The notes: generated by a model not told the origin, from the letters alone. Shown: positions 25,747 to 34,979, counted from the first letter of the stretch. The stretch: DNA of 64,000 bases from Kovacikia minuta CCNUW1 (GCF_020091585.1 NZ_CP083582.1:6768536-6832535), one strand, 5' to 3'. Numbers and translations: made by a program.

Positions 25747-25820
25747 GTAGGTTGGGTTGAGTTCGCGAAACCCAACGCCCTCGCAGATGTTGGGTTTCAT
25801 ACTTCAACCCAACCTACACA
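25747..25820. repeat. Palindromic dispersed repeat, family B copy 1
   Basis: GTAGGTTGGGTTGAG ... CAACCCAACCTACA arms with an internal CGAAACCCAACGCCC; a widespread type of cyanobacterial intergenic palindrome. Other copies lie at 28124, 31937, 41881 and 42951. Confidence 0.75.
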
Positions 25821-25850
25821 GGTTATTTAATCCTGATCACTGAAAAGAGC

Positions 25851-25964
25851 TTATTTCAGGTAACCGTAGTAGTAGGCTGCAACAATAAAGTTGATTGCCA
25901 GCAGCAGCAGTGCCCAGCTTGCACGAAATACGTAGGTAGGCTTGGACTGTTTGGTTGTTGCCAT
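25851..25964 (-). CDS. psaX: PsaX, photosystem I small subunit
   Basis: A 37-residue, single-span thylakoid membrane protein. The sequence starts MATTKQSKPTYVFRASW, followed by the span ALLLLAINFIVAAYYYGYLK, which closely matches the known PsaX of thermophilic cyanobacteria (KPTYAFRT..., INFLVAAYYFGILK from memory). PsaX sits at the edge of the PSI complex and contacts a chlorophyll. GGAG lies 9 nt before the ATG (GAGAGGAGAGTCTATG on the minus strand). A longer, different frame across the same bases makes no sense and should be ignored. It lies between the permease gene and lipA as an independent unit; PsaX is found in only part of the cyanobacteria. Confidence 0.9.
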   Translation of the reverse strand: MATTKQSKPTYVFRASWALLLLAINFIVAAYYYGYLK

Positions 25965-26113
25965 AGACTCTCCTCTCAAAAAATGAATGATTAACTTTGG
26001 AATATACCGATTTTGCGAAAGCAGGCAGAGCCAGTTTCAGCAAATGGCTAACGGCATACACCTAACCATCTTAAGAAATAGCAAAGAATGTTCCCCTCTA
26101 CCGTAAAGTTCAA

Positions 26114-27019
26114 TTAACCTTCCTCTTCCCCGGCATGGTAGGAACTACGAACCAGAGGACCGGAACGGACGTGGGAGAACCCCATTTCACGGGCGATCGC
26201 CCCCATCTGATCAAATTCTTCAGGCGTCCAGTATTTCTGAACAGGCAAATGCTCCAACGAAGGGCGCAGGTATTGTCCTAAGGTCAGGCGATCGCATCCC
26301 ACTGCCCGTAAATCCGCCATTGCTTCTACTACTTCTGCTGGGGTTTCTCCATGCCCCAACATTAATCCTGATTTGGTGGGAATGGCAGGGTTCAGGTCTT
26401 TAACAATCTGGAGTACCCGCAGCGATCGCTCATATTTAGCGCCCCGCCGCACCGGCCCCTGTAGTCGTCGCACGGTTTCAATATTGTGGTTGTAACAGGC
26501 GGGCAGACCCGCCACAACTGTTGCAATCCGCTGGTGTTGCAGATCCTCAGGTGCAATGGTGCCCTCCCGTCCACCCCAAAAGTCGGGCGTCAAAACTTCA
26601 ACCTGGGTTCCAGGGTTGAGGGTGCGAATCTGGGCGATCGTGCGTACAAACCACCCAGCTCCCCCATCTGGCAAATCATCCCGCGCTACCGAAGTTAGCA
26701 CCACATAGCGCAAGCCCAGCAGCTTCACGGATTCCGCCACCTTCTGCGGTTCTTCCGGATCAAGGGGCATGGGTGCGTGTCCTTTATCCACCTGGCAAAA
26801 GCCACAGGCACGGGTGCAGGTTGGTCCCATCAGCAAAAAAGTCGCGGTTTTCTGGGCATAGCACTCACCCCGGTTGGGACAACGCCCCTCCTCACAAATC
26901 GTATGGATCTGACGCTGCTTAATAATCCGCTGTACGGTTGAAAGCTCACTCGCTTTACCGATCGGACGTTTGAGCCAGACAGGTAAACTCTCAATTGGTT
27001 CTCGTTTCTGGGAAATCAT
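26114..27019 (-). CDS. lipA: LipA, lipoyl synthase
   Basis: Radical SAM enzyme that inserts two sulfurs into protein-bound octanoate to make lipoate for 2-oxoacid dehydrogenases and glycine cleavage. The 301-residue protein has both Fe-S motifs: the auxiliary cluster [12 protein letters not shown] and the radical [11 protein letters not shown], plus the C-terminal [15 protein letters not shown] with the conserved Ser ligand. Length is typical. It stands alone on the minus strand. Cyanobacteria frequently have two lipA copies; whether this is the sole one cannot be judged from the window. Confidence 0.97.
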   Translation of the reverse strand: MISQKREPIESLPVWLKRPIGKASELSTVQRIIKQRQIHTICEEGRCPNRGECYAQKTATFLLMGPTCTRACGFCQVDKGHAPMPLDPEEPQKVAESVKLLGLRYVVLTSVARDDLPDGGAGWFVRTIAQIRTLNPGTQVEVLTPDFWGGREGTIAPEDLQHQRIATVVAGLPACYNHNIETVRRLQGPVRRGAKYERSLRVLQIVKDLNPAIPTKSGLMLGHGETPAEVVEAMADLRAVGCDRLTLGQYLRPSLEHLPVQKYWTPEEFDQMGAIAREMGFSHVRSGPLVRSSYHAGEEEG

Positions 27020-27566
27020 TTAGATCTGCGGTTCTAACTTGAAAAACATCTCATCACCCCATCACCCCATCACCTTTACCCTCTGCCTCCTGTGAGGACT
27101 GAGGACTGAGTGCTGCCCTCTGCCTTATTTATCCTTCACCCTCTCCCTGACACCTAACACCTGACACCTATTCTCTTCTGCCCTCTGTCCTCTACCTTTC
27201 GCCCTATTACTGCTGTCATTCATCTGGCTCCAATTTGCTAGAAATTGCCGAAAAACCCGTTCCAGTCCACCAAAAGTTGGGAACACTAGCCGTTGGACAG
27301 GGGACATGAAAAAACGGTTACACAACCGATTGTAAGCACCATTCTTCTCTATAGCAGCTAAACTAGTTGATGCTGTAGAAAAGACACCACTTACCCTAAA
27401 GCTCCGACCTTCGGTAAATTATTAGTATTTACTACAACCATAGAAACAGTTTGTTTGTCTCGTCAGGGTTCCATCCTCCATCCGGATTGAACATTCGTCA
27501 TGGTGAAAACCATGACCTTTTAACCCTACCAATAATCCTTGCAGTCACTACCAGAGGAGTTCAGTT
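27020..27566. other. Gene-free stretch: heptads, then the leader region of the response regulator
   Basis: 27045-27200 holds atcacccc, tgaggac and cctgaca/tctgccc heptads. 27200-27330 has a short minus-strand frame of doubtful value. 27330-27555 is AT-rich, non-repetitive, and probably contains the promoter and long 5' leader of the response regulator gene, since its start is preceded by a good AGGAG at 27555. Confidence 0.55.
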
Positions 27567-28109
27567 GTGGCAAGTCACAAGATCCTGGTCATCGATGATA
27601 GCAACGTCATCCGGAATATGGTTCGCGACATGTTACCGAAAGGTAATTTTGATGTGCTGGAAGCAAAAGATGGCGTTCAGGGGCTTGACCTGATTCGTCA
27701 AGAGCGCCCAAACCTGATCATGCTTGACTTCTTGCTGCCTCGCTTGAGCGGATGGGAAGTCTTTCAGCAAATTCAAGCCAACCACGAACTTCAAGCAATT
27801 CCGCTGGTGTTAATGTCTGGTCGCAAGGAAGAGGTGACCGAAAAGCTCCAGGAACCCTTTGAATATTTTGAATTTGTCCAGAAACCCTTCGACCAGAAGG
27901 AATTGATTGATGCCATCAAATCTGCGATGGCAAAATCAAAACGGCGTCCCGCTCCGGTGGCAACAATGGCTACGGCTGCAACTGGCACTGCCCCCGCTGG
28001 CGACATTCAAGCCCTAAATGAGAAAATCGCCAAAATGCAGACCGAAATTGACAGCCTCAAGAAGCAGATGGGTCAGATTTTGGCGTTTATTAAGCAAAAA
28101 CTGAAATAG
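27567..28109 (+). CDS. Response regulator, single receiver domain with C-terminal coiled coil
   Basis: A 180-residue CheY-like protein. Receiver residues: acidic pair in LVIDDSN, phospho-acceptor Asp in LIMLDFLLP (about residue 51), Thr/Ser in LMSG, and Lys in VQKPFDQ. After residue 125 comes an Ala/Pro/Thr-rich linker, then a 35-residue amphipathic coiled coil (NEKIAKMQTEIDSLKKQMGQ) in place of a DNA-binding domain. It therefore probably signals by protein contact or oligomerisation. The start is GTG with AGGAG 7 nt upstream. No kinase gene is adjacent, so the partner kinase is unknown. Confidence 0.92.
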   Translation: MASHKILVIDDSNVIRNMVRDMLPKGNFDVLEAKDGVQGLDLIRQERPNLIMLDFLLPRLSGWEVFQQIQANHELQAIPLVLMSGRKEEVTEKLQEPFEYFEFVQKPFDQKELIDAIKSAMAKSKRRPAPVATMATAATGTAPAGDIQALNEKIAKMQTEIDSLKKQMGQILAFIKQKLK

Positions 28110-28123
28110 GTTTTGTAGGTTTT

Positions 28124-28190
28124 GTAGGATGGGTTAGCGTCAGCGTAACCCATGCGGGTGTTGGGTTTCGTTCCTCAACCCAACTTACAA
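28124..28190. repeat. Palindromic dispersed repeat, family B copy 2
   Basis: GTAGGATGGGTTAGCG ... GCGTAACCCATGCGGG plus TTGGGTTTCG ... CAACCCAACTTACAA; lies between the response regulator and the membrane protein. Confidence 0.7.
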
Positions 28191-28206
28191 CGCATTCGCA
28201 TTCATT

Positions 28207-28905
28207 TTGAGTTGTATGGCTGGGTGGAAGTTCTGGCTCCAGTGGATCATTATGAGCGCGATCGGCTGGATTGCGGGCTTGATTGGCGCGTTGTTGCTCA
28301 ACTATTCATTGATTAAGCTCATCAAATTCTTGATCGTCCTGACACTTACTGATTCAGGCACTTCGGGGCTGAACGAAGTGATGCAAGACAACATCGGCGA
28401 TGGAGTTCCAGGGCGCTTTATCGATCCTGGAGTTGCATTGGTCTGTGGCGCTATCTTTGGCTCCCTCTATGGAGTTACATTTGGCGCGATCGGAGGAATT
28501 GCCCAATGGGTTATCCTTCGACGCTACATTTCCAAAGCTTATTTGTGGATAATAGCAAGTGCTTCCGTGTGGGCTTGCATTTGGGGAGCGATATGGGCAA
28601 ATGCTTGGGCGATCGGCTGGACTGCTCCCATACTCGCCATTAAATCTACTTACGGATTAATCGGTGCCATTGGAGTGGGGGTGTTTCAGTGGCTTGTTCT
28701 CCGCCACCAAGTTGCAAGAGTCTACTGGTTGATCCTTGCCTGTGTTATGACTTGGACAATCAGCAGATTTATTGTGATTGAGCTTGCCTGGAAATTCTTG
28801 TTTTTTCCGTATATATGGTTGTGGTTTTTGGTAGGCGTTGGGAATGGAGCGATTAGCGGGTATCGTTTTAGCGGTGCTATTACAACCATCGAATGTTCAA
28901 TCTAG
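28207..28905 (+). CDS. Integral membrane protein with a repeated QW-L-LR motif, unknown function
   Basis: A 232-residue protein with about six hydrophobic segments, rich in Trp, Ile and Gly. Two internal copies of a motif are visible: GGIAQWVILRRYISKAYLW (near 98) and GVGVFQWLVLRHQVARVYWL (near 160), each followed by a Trp-rich membrane segment. Such repeats occur in a group of poorly characterised membrane proteins in cyanobacteria and actinobacteria. No catalytic residues stand out. It has its own short upstream region with a family B repeat, and a family A element directly follows. I cannot assign a function. Confidence 0.72.
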   Translation: MSCMAGWKFWLQWIIMSAIGWIAGLIGALLLNYSLIKLIKFLIVLTLTDSGTSGLNEVMQDNIGDGVPGRFIDPGVALVCGAIFGSLYGVTFGAIGGIAQWVILRRYISKAYLWIIASASVWACIWGAIWANAWAIGWTAPILAIKSTYGLIGAIGVGVFQWLVLRHQVARVYWLILACVMTWTISRFIVIELAWKFLFFPYIWLWFLVGVGNGAISGYRFSGAITTIECSI

Positions 28906-28912
28906 ATCCAAC

Positions 28913-29043
28913 TAAGGAACGGGAATTAAATCAGTTCGAGATTTGGTAGGGGCGGGTTTTACGGTCAAATCTATGACGGCGTGCAGTCTGGTCTGCTAAA
29001 CCCGCCCCTACAGTTTTCGGTTTTATTTAATCCACGATCCTAA
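28913..29043. repeat. Palindromic dispersed element, family A copy 4 (most complete)
   Basis: Outer arms TAAGGAACGGGAATTAAAT and TTTATTTAATCCACGATCCTA; inner arms GTAGGGGCGGGTTT and AAACCCGCCCCTAC, 55 bases apart. A decayed fifth copy may lie at 29879-29945 (aaggaacgagaac ... gtaggggcc). Confidence 0.8.
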
Positions 29044-29108
29044 GTTTTGTAGAATGCATGACCGATCGCATCATACGGTGGTAGGTGAAGATCATTGCCT
29101 TAAATTCA

Positions 29109-29645
29109 TTAAGGTTGGTGGCTACGACGAAGTTCGGTGATCTGATCGGCAACATCAAGGAGCGATCGGGGCATCTCTGGTCCGGTCAGAATAATATCCA
29201 CATGGCGAGGACGTTGACTCAAAAACGCCAGCACCTCAGTTTCCGACAACAACCCGAAGTTAATCGCTAAACTCAACTCATCCAAAACCACCAGATCATA
29301 CTTCCCACTCAACACCACTTCCTGCGTGTAAAGCCACAACCCCTTCAAAGCATCTGCCTCCTCCTCATCTAAAAGTGGTGTATCAATGCAACGGGGTAAA
29401 TTGCAGCGCACCCAATCCAGATTTTGCCCCAACTGAACCGGATGGTCGTATCCCTGGGCGATTCCACCTTTCAAAAACTGAACCACGAGGACGGGTGCCC
29501 CTTGTCCCGCAATCCTCAATGCCTGCGCCATCACATTGGTAAAGAAACTGCGATGGGGGCAGGTAAACACCTGCACCAATCCCTCAATCCGATGGGTCAA
29601 AGGCTGGGTTGAGGTGAGGGAAGGAGCTTCTACTTGCGAAACCAT
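29109..29645 (-). CDS. CobA/BtuR-like cob(I)alamin adenosyltransferase homolog with degenerate P-loop
   Basis: A 178-residue protein matching the BtuR/CobO fold: ALRIAGQGAPVLVVQFLKGG, DEEEADALKGLWLYTQEVVL, the Walker-B-like YDLVVLDELSLAINFGLL, and LTGPEMPRSLLDVADQITEL. Genuine enzymes have a P-loop GNGKGKTTAA directly before the first helix; here that place reads TCPHRSFFTNVMA, with no GxxGxGK[ST]. ATP-dependent adenosylation of cobalamin is therefore doubtful. This may be a cyanobacterial paralogue with a structural, binding or regulatory role. It is a single gene facing a repeat-filled spacer; no cobalamin synthesis gene is adjacent. Confidence 0.82.
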   Translation of the reverse strand: MVSQVEAPSLTSTQPLTHRIEGLVQVFTCPHRSFFTNVMAQALRIAGQGAPVLVVQFLKGGIAQGYDHPVQLGQNLDWVRCNLPRCIDTPLLDEEEADALKGLWLYTQEVVLSGKYDLVVLDELSLAINFGLLSETEVLAFLSQRPRHVDIILTGPEMPRSLLDVADQITELRRSHQP

Positions 29646-30046
29646 ACCGATTTCCTAAATAAGTTGAACAGCAGCGTCTCTATTTAAGCACCAGAACACC
29701 TGTTCAGATAAACAAAATATAGCGTATTTCTCAAGATTGCTTCTCGACAGAACACTATATGTAACTTATCTGTTAAGCAGGAGCCAGGAGGTAGGGTTTA
29801 GGAGCCAGGAGCTAGGAACTGGGAACGGGAAATTTGGTAGGTTAGCAGATAGGGCTAAAGAGCGGGGATTCTAGATTCTAAGGAACGAGAACAAAACAAA
29901 CCCAGTGATCCGTAGGGGCCTAGTATTCAGGCGAAAACCTTTGGATGACCGCAAGCACCTGCCAGATGCCAAGCCCTAACTCCTAGCCCTTAACCCCTAC
30001 CCCTACCCTCTCATGTATCCTAATCATGAGGTTTTGAGGCAGAGAT
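29646..30046. other. Gene-free stretch with weak repeats upstream of rph
   Basis: 29646-29770 is AT-rich unique sequence (probable promoter region of the BtuR-like gene). 29775-29840 holds ccaggag/gctagga heptads, 29879-29945 a decayed family A element, and 29970-30010 cccctaa-type heptads. No gene seen. Confidence 0.5.
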
Positions 30047-30775
30047 ATGGCTTGGCAGCGTCCCGATGGTCGGAGATCGGATCAACTACGTCCGGTTCGC
30101 TTTACGCGAGACTTTACTCGATTTGCAACCGCATCGGTTCTGGCATGCTGCGGGGATACTCAAGTTCTGTGTAATGTGTCAATTCAGCCGAAAGTGCCGC
30201 GCTTCCTGGAAGGCAAAGGACAGGGTTGGCTGACGGCAGAATATCGTATGTTGCCGGGGGCAACTCCGGAGCGCCAGGAACGGGAGTTTATGAAGCTTTC
30301 TGGACGCACCCAGGAAATTCAGCGGTTGATTGGGCGCAGTCTACGATCGACCCTCGACATGGTGGCGTTGGGTGAACGGACGATCGTCATTGATGCGGAT
30401 GTGTTGCAGGCAGACGCAGGCACGCGCACCACTTCAATTACGGGCGCATTCGTCGCTCTCCAGAGTGCGATCGATAAGCTCATCGAACGGGGGGAACTGG
30501 AGCGATCGCCCCTGATCCATCAGGTTGCGGCTGTCTCTGTTGGACTACTGCACAACGAACCCTTCCTTGACCTCAACTATCCCGAAGATGTTGCCGCTGA
30601 AATTGACTTCAATGTGGTGATGAATGAAAAGCTGGAACTCATTGAAATTCAGGGCACCGCCGAAGCGGGCAGCTACAGCCGCACCCAACTGAACCAGATT
30701 CTAGATCTGGCAGAGAAGGGAATTCAAGAGTTGCTAGAATCACAGCGTCAGGTGTTCCAAAATCCTGGAGGTTAA
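30047..30775 (+). CDS. rph: RNase PH (tRNA nucleotidyltransferase)
   Basis: Phosphorolytic 3'-5' exoribonuclease that trims tRNA 3' ends; works as a hexamer. The 242-residue protein has the family landmarks [13 protein letters not shown] at the N-terminus, [35 protein letters not shown], the phosphate-binding and catalytic [18 protein letters not shown], and C-terminal [16 protein letters not shown]. Length is typical. Its stop lies close to a following small gene whose RBS (CTGGAGG) overlaps the end of rph. Confidence 0.97.
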   Translation: MAWQRPDGRRSDQLRPVRFTRDFTRFATASVLACCGDTQVLCNVSIQPKVPRFLEGKGQGWLTAEYRMLPGATPERQEREFMKLSGRTQEIQRLIGRSLRSTLDMVALGERTIVIDADVLQADAGTRTTSITGAFVALQSAIDKLIERGELERSPLIHQVAAVSVGLLHNEPFLDLNYPEDVAAEIDFNVVMNEKLELIEIQGTAEAGSYSRTQLNQILDLAEKGIQELLESQRQVFQNPGG

Positions 30776-30781
30776 GATTCA

Positions 30782-31021
30782 ATGGTTGGAATTGAGTAGG
30801 ATATTCGCCGTAAAGGACGCGCATGGAGGGACGATGAAACTCAACAGCGCCTTGATCTGATTCCAGCCAGAATCGAGATCGGTGGAGGCAAAATGTTTAT
30901 GTCTCAGCAAGAACGCCTGACAATGCTGGCTTTACTACTTGAAAACGTTGGCATTGATGAAGCCATTAAACTTGGAAATTCTGAAGTTTGGCACGAGGCA
31001 ATTTTCAACCCAAAGGATTGA
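30782..31021 (+). pseudogene. Small hypothetical gene with an in-frame amber codon
   Basis: ATG 30782 is preceded by GGAGG with about 11 nt spacing at the end of rph. The frame reads MVGIE, then TAG (30797-30799), and continues open with DIRRKGRAWRDDETQQRLDL, IPARIEIGGGKMFMSQQERL and TMLALLLENVGIDEAIKLG to the stop at 31021. The C-terminal part resembles small cyanobacterial proteins in which an IE...G.....E(D)R..ML.LLLENVG.D.A block is common. The internal ATG 30893, also with a GGAGG-like RBS (ggtggaggcaaa), could still start a 42-residue product. So this is either a pseudogene with a nonsense mutation or a shortened small gene. Confidence 0.45.
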
Positions 31022-31171
31022 GACAAACTTGGGCTTGTCACTTAAGACGGGAAAATTTCAACAAGCCAAGCTGGAATTGAACGCGATCGCGATCGGATAA
31101 ATCGCCTGGAACAATACTGAGGAAGCATCACCCTAGCCCAGATAAAATAGCGGAATGAGCGATAGCAGCGT

Positions 31172-31867
31172 ATGACGACACTCTTACCCAACCTTAGATC
31201 TGCTGAGCCTCTTTATCCGACTGGGGATGGTGAACCTGTGGCGGAAACCTTTGACCATCTCTATGCCCTGCTGATTGTCCTGGAAGTATTGCGTCAATTT
31301 CTTGCAGGTCGTCAGGCAACCGTATTGGGGAACCAGTATCTCTACTACGCCCAGGGGTTTCCCCGCCTACGCACTGCCCCCGATGTGATGGTGATTTTGG
31401 ATGTCGCCCCCGGTGGACGGGACAACTACAAAATTTGGGAAGAGGGGCAGGTGCCTGCGGTGATTTTTGAGATGACCTCTGAAGGCACTCGGCAACAGGA
31501 TGAGGGCTTTAAGAGAACCCTGTATGAGCAGTTGGGGGTTCAAGAATACTGGCAGTTTGACCCGAAGGGGGAATGGATCGCAGAACAGTTGCGGGGCTAT
31601 CGGTTGCGGGGAGAGATTTACGAACCAATTACTGATTCTCAAAGTCAACCCTTACAGTTGCGGCTGGCGGTGGAGGGGAGGCTGATTGCGTTCTATCGGC
31701 TGGACACCGGGGAGAAGTTGTTAATACCTGAGGAATTAGCTGCTGCCTTAGAGCAACAAACGATCGCTCGACAACAGGCGGAAGAACAGGCAGAGCAGGA
31801 ACGTCAACGGTCTGAACGACTAGCAGCACGACTACGGGAGTTGGGAGAAGACCCGGATACTGTTTGA
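31172..31867 (+). CDS. Uma2 family (DUF820) endonuclease-like protein with coiled-coil tail
   Basis: A 231-residue member of the Uma2 family, which is expanded in cyanobacteria and has a PD-(D/E)XK nuclease-like fold. Visible core: FPRLRTAPDVMVILDVAP (the P-D of the active site), then VPAVIFEMTSEGTRQQD, and YEQLGVQEYWQFDPKGEWI. From residue 185 a Gln/Glu/Arg-rich helix (QQTIARQQAEEQAEQERQRS) forms a coiled coil, as in many members. Biological role is unproven; a mobile-element origin is often suspected. The upstream 150 bases are unremarkable. Confidence 0.9.
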   Translation: MTTLLPNLRSAEPLYPTGDGEPVAETFDHLYALLIVLEVLRQFLAGRQATVLGNQYLYYAQGFPRLRTAPDVMVILDVAPGGRDNYKIWEEGQVPAVIFEMTSEGTRQQDEGFKRTLYEQLGVQEYWQFDPKGEWIAEQLRGYRLRGEIYEPITDSQSQPLQLRLAVEGRLIAFYRLDTGEKLLIPEELAAALEQQTIARQQAEEQAEQERQRSERLAARLRELGEDPDTV

Positions 31868-31936
31868 GGAACTGGCAATTTCTTCAATGGTTCGTTGCAA
31901 AACAGGAGAGGGATTCATAGAAGTGTCTTAACTCGT

Positions 31937-31973
31937 GTAGAAGTTGGGTTTCCTGCGTCAACCCAACCTACAA
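31937..31973. repeat. Short family B repeat fragment (copy 3)
   Basis: GTAGAAGTTGGGTTTCCTGC and GTCAACCCAACCTAC arms form a short palindrome between the Uma2 gene and the next gene. Confidence 0.6.
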
Positions 31974-32129
31974 ATATCTAAAACTGAAGAGCCATCACCT
32001 TAGAATTGGTTCAACATGAAGTAAGAGACTGGTATCAACACCAGCAAAAGCACCTCAAGCCAGCTAATTTTCTTTGTGACTCTCATAAAAATTGATCTCA
32101 TAAAATCAATAAAAGATTAAGCTATTTAC

Positions 32130-32906
32130 TCATAGATAAACCATATCTGATTCGACCGTTGCCTCAGTTGGCTTGAACTTCATACCTGAAGGTAAAACCT
32201 TGACTGAATCAGGGATTTTTTCAAGTGGAATAGGACGATTAATTTCAAAAATTGCTAAAGCGGTTGTGGATGTGATTGATACACACTCACAAGATAGGAA
32301 ACTGCTCATCCAGAATGGGGATTCTTGAATTTTGATGCCTGCGAACCCCTCACTGATTTGTTTGTAAAGGATTGTTTTTGTGTCACCCTCTTGACTAACT
32401 AAAAAATTACTGGGTTTTTCGCGATAGTTCCGATAAACAGAGCCTTTGATGAAAGATACATCCAGTAAGTAGCTCAAAAGCGCTTCTGTATCTCTAGCAT
32501 ACCGCTTCAAAATTTTGCCCTGTTTTGCTCCAAATTCCCATCTATATAATTTCCCATTGATCGTAGCGTAATTAATAGGTCGATCTTTTTGGTCGCTTTT
32601 TTCATGAAGTACAAACAGATTACCCCTGGAGTAATACATATTTCCAGATGTCAAAATCTGTTTAGAGTTTCCTTTCTCAATAAATGCACTAAATGGTATT
32701 TTCACTGCTTTAGGGCCAAGAACTGCATTTTCTATTTGTTTCCCTTCAGTGCTCAAATCTATTTCTGAATTGGATTCTTTTGAAGTTGATGGCTCAGACT
32801 GAGTTTGAGCTGCAAGTATTTTCTGATGAGTTGTCTGCGTAATCATTACCCCAACGCTCATTAGTGACAAGATCGCCAACGCCCAAAAAATCCGTTTCAT
32901 CTGCAA
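32130..32906 (-). CDS. Hypothetical exported protein, 258 aa
   Basis: Starts with a signal sequence or anchor (MKRIFWALAILSLMSVGVMI, after two residues), followed by a Ser/Gln/Glu-rich spacer and a mostly beta-type domain: VLGPKAVKIPFSAFIEKGNS, NMYYSRGNLFVLHEKSDQKD, YRWEFGAKQGKILKRYARDT, FLVSQEGDTKTILYKQISEG. Codon use is AT-richer than the neighbours, so horizontal acquisition is possible. No family is recognised. The gene is isolated, between the Uma2 gene and the chlB promoter region. Confidence 0.65.
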   Translation of the reverse strand: MQMKRIFWALAILSLMSVGVMITQTTHQKILAAQTQSEPSTSKESNSEIDLSTEGKQIENAVLGPKAVKIPFSAFIEKGNSKQILTSGNMYYSRGNLFVLHEKSDQKDRPINYATINGKLYRWEFGAKQGKILKRYARDTEALLSYLLDVSFIKGSVYRNYREKPSNFLVSQEGDTKTILYKQISEGFAGIKIQESPFWMSSFLSCECVSITSTTALAIFEINRPIPLEKIPDSVKVLPSGMKFKPTEATVESDMVYL

Positions 32907-33249
32907 TTACTTCCTAAACAACCTCAAACCAAGCCATAGACCTACTTAAGAGAATACCCAAAACCAGATTCAGCCCAACCTTTCCGAACTGTTGCGAAGC
33001 ATCAAGAATCGTTAAAAGTTGAAGCGACGATCCTAGTTCGCGTCCCCCTTCAATCATGACGAAGTCAGGGTTTGAGGTGGCTTTGTTGATTCGTAACACA
33101 ACTCAACATTCACTGACCCACTCACCACAACGACTCAATGTTTGAGACAATCGTTAAGCGTTAAAACCAACCAAACTTAAGTAGGGAAAGGATCAGGAAC
33201 ACCCTGACCCCTGACCCCTGACCCCTGACCCCTGATTTAAGAGGCACCT
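32907..33249. other. Gene-free stretch upstream of chlB
   Basis: A minus-strand frame (32914-33099) exists but has no RBS or recognised motif. 33200-33238 carries four ccctgac heptads immediately before the chlB ribosome-binding site AGGCAC. The chlB promoter is probably between 33090 and 33200. Confidence 0.5.
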
Positions 33250-34776
33250 ATGAAACTGGCTTACTGGATGTATGCAGGCCCCGCCCACATTGGCACCCTT
33301 CGGGTTGCCAGTTCCTTCAAAAACGTCCATGCCATCATGCATGCCCCCCTGGGCGACGACTACTTTAACGTCATGCGATCGATGTTGTCGCGGGAGCGAG
33401 ACTTTACCCCCGTCACCACCAGCGTGGTCGATCGCAACGTGCTGGCCCGCGGTTCCCAAGAAAAAGTGGTGGATAATATCACGCGCAAAGACGCGGAAGA
33501 ACATCCCGATTTGATCGTGCTGACACCGACCTGTACCTCCAGCATTCTGCAAGAGGATTTGGAAAATTTTGTCCAGCGTGCCCAACTGGAATCGAAAGGC
33601 GACGTGTTGCTGGCAGATGTGAACCATTACCGGGTGAATGAGCTTCAGGCGGCCGATCGTACCCTCCAGCAGATCGTCCAGTTTTATATTGAGAAAGCCC
33701 GCAAGAAGGGTGAGTTACCAGCAGGCAAAACCGAAAAGCCTTCCGTAAATATTATCGGCATTTCCACCCTTGGCTTCCACAACAACCACGACTGTACCGA
33801 ACTAAAGCGCCTGATGGCGGATCTGGGGATTGAAGTGAATGAAGTCATCCCCGAAGGAGCTTCGGTTCACAACCTCAAGAATTTACCAAAAGCCTGGTTC
33901 AACCTCGTCCCGTACCGGGAATTGGGCTTGATGGCAGCCAATTACCTGCAACAGGAATTTGACATGCCATTTGTAGACATTACCCCGATGGGCGTCGTGG
34001 AAACGGCTCGCTGCATTCGCAAGATTCAGGAAATCATCAACGCGCAGGGTGCCAATGCTGACTACGAAGACTTTATCAACGAGCAAACCCTGCACGTATC
34101 CCAGGCTGCCTGGTTCTCCCGATCGATCGACTGCCAGAATCTGACCGGTAAAAAAGCGGTGGTTTACGGCGACAGTACCCACGCCGCGGCAATTACCAAG
34201 GTATTGTCTCGCGAGATGGGCATCCATGTCGTTTGGGCAGGCACCTTCTGTAAGTACGACGCTGATTGGTTCCGGGAGCAGGTGAGCGAATACTGTGATG
34301 AGGTGATTATCAGTGAGGATCACGGCGCGATCGGAGACGCGATCGCCCGCGTGGAACCCTCCGCCATCTTTGGCACCCAGATGGAACGGCACGTCGGCAA
34401 ACGCCTGGATATTCCCTGTGGTGTAATTTCGGCACCGATCCATATTCAGAATTTCCCGATCGGTTACAAACCCTTCCTTGGCTACGAAGGCACCAACCAA
34501 CTGGTAGACCTGATCTACAACTCCTTTACCCTGGGCATGGAAGACCACCTGTTGGAAATCTTCGGCGGTCACGACACCAAGGAAGTCATCACCAAGGGTG
34601 TTTCTGCCGACTCTGACCTCAACTGGAGCAAGGATGGACTGGCAGAACTGAACAAAATCCCTGGCTTTGTACGTGGCAAGGTGAAGCGGAATACGGAAAA
34701 ATTTGCCCGCGAACGGGGCATCGAATCCATTACGGCTGAGGTGCTATACGCTGCGAAAGAAGCAGTAGGAGCTTAA
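33250..34776 (+). CDS. chlB: ChlB, light-independent protochlorophyllide reductase subunit B
   Basis: Subunit of the nitrogenase-like ChlN-ChlB complex that reduces protochlorophyllide in the dark, with ChlL as electron donor. The 508-residue protein has the family opening [20 protein letters not shown]; Asp36 in HAPLGDDYF, the unusual fourth ligand of the shared 4Fe-4S cluster; [13 protein letters not shown]; and the C-terminal [20 protein letters not shown] with the ChlB-specific tail. Length is normal. chlL and chlN are not in the window, so it is a single-gene locus here. A hairpin terminator follows. Confidence 0.98.
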   Translation: MKLAYWMYAGPAHIGTLRVASSFKNVHAIMHAPLGDDYFNVMRSMLSRERDFTPVTTSVVDRNVLARGSQEKVVDNITRKDAEEHPDLIVLTPTCTSSILQEDLENFVQRAQLESKGDVLLADVNHYRVNELQAADRTLQQIVQFYIEKARKKGELPAGKTEKPSVNIIGISTLGFHNNHDCTELKRLMADLGIEVNEVIPEGASVHNLKNLPKAWFNLVPYRELGLMAANYLQQEFDMPFVDITPMGVVETARCIRKIQEIINAQGANADYEDFINEQTLHVSQAAWFSRSIDCQNLTGKKAVVYGDSTHAAAITKVLSREMGIHVVWAGTFCKYDADWFREQVSEYCDEVIISEDHGAIGDAIARVEPSAIFGTQMERHVGKRLDIPCGVISAPIHIQNFPIGYKPFLGYEGTNQLVDLIYNSFTLGMEDHLLEIFGGHDTKEVITKGVSADSDLNWSKDGLAELNKIPGFVRGKVKRNTEKFARERGIESITAEVLYAAKEAVGA

Positions 34777-34802
34777 GTCATCAATTAGCTTTAAGGGATT
34801 CT

Positions 34803-34829
34803 GGGGTAGCCTTTGGGTTACCCCTTCTT
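34803..34829 (+). terminator. Terminator of chlB
   Basis: GGGGTAGCC TTT GGGTTACCCC forms a stem with one mismatch and is followed by TTCTTG; 27 bases downstream of the chlB stop. Confidence 0.7.
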
Positions 34830-34979
34830 GTTGAAAGAAGCAATCCTAGGACGTGCTTTAAAAGCGCTGAGGACTGAGGACTGAGTGCTGAGAAAAGGCG
34901 AATACTCAGTCCTTAGCCCTCAGCACTCGCCTAACCCAATTTGATAGTAAAGCAGAGCCTAGACAGTATCCGGATTGCC
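34830..34979. repeat. Heptad repeats (ctgagga type)
   Basis: gaggact/tgagtgc units at 34868-34890 and the complementary type at 34908-34930 could pair with each other across about 20 bases. Confidence 0.6.

Noticed and set aside
27125-27325. A 66-codon minus-strand frame with AKGRGQRAEE
   Set aside because: The second half is repeat-derived and there is no RBS. The first half (QRLVFPTFGGLERVFRQFLA) is not impossible as a small protein, but support is too weak.
32914-33099. A 61-codon minus-strand frame upstream of chlB
   Set aside because: No RBS and no motif; considered as a transposase remnant, but there is no supporting signature.
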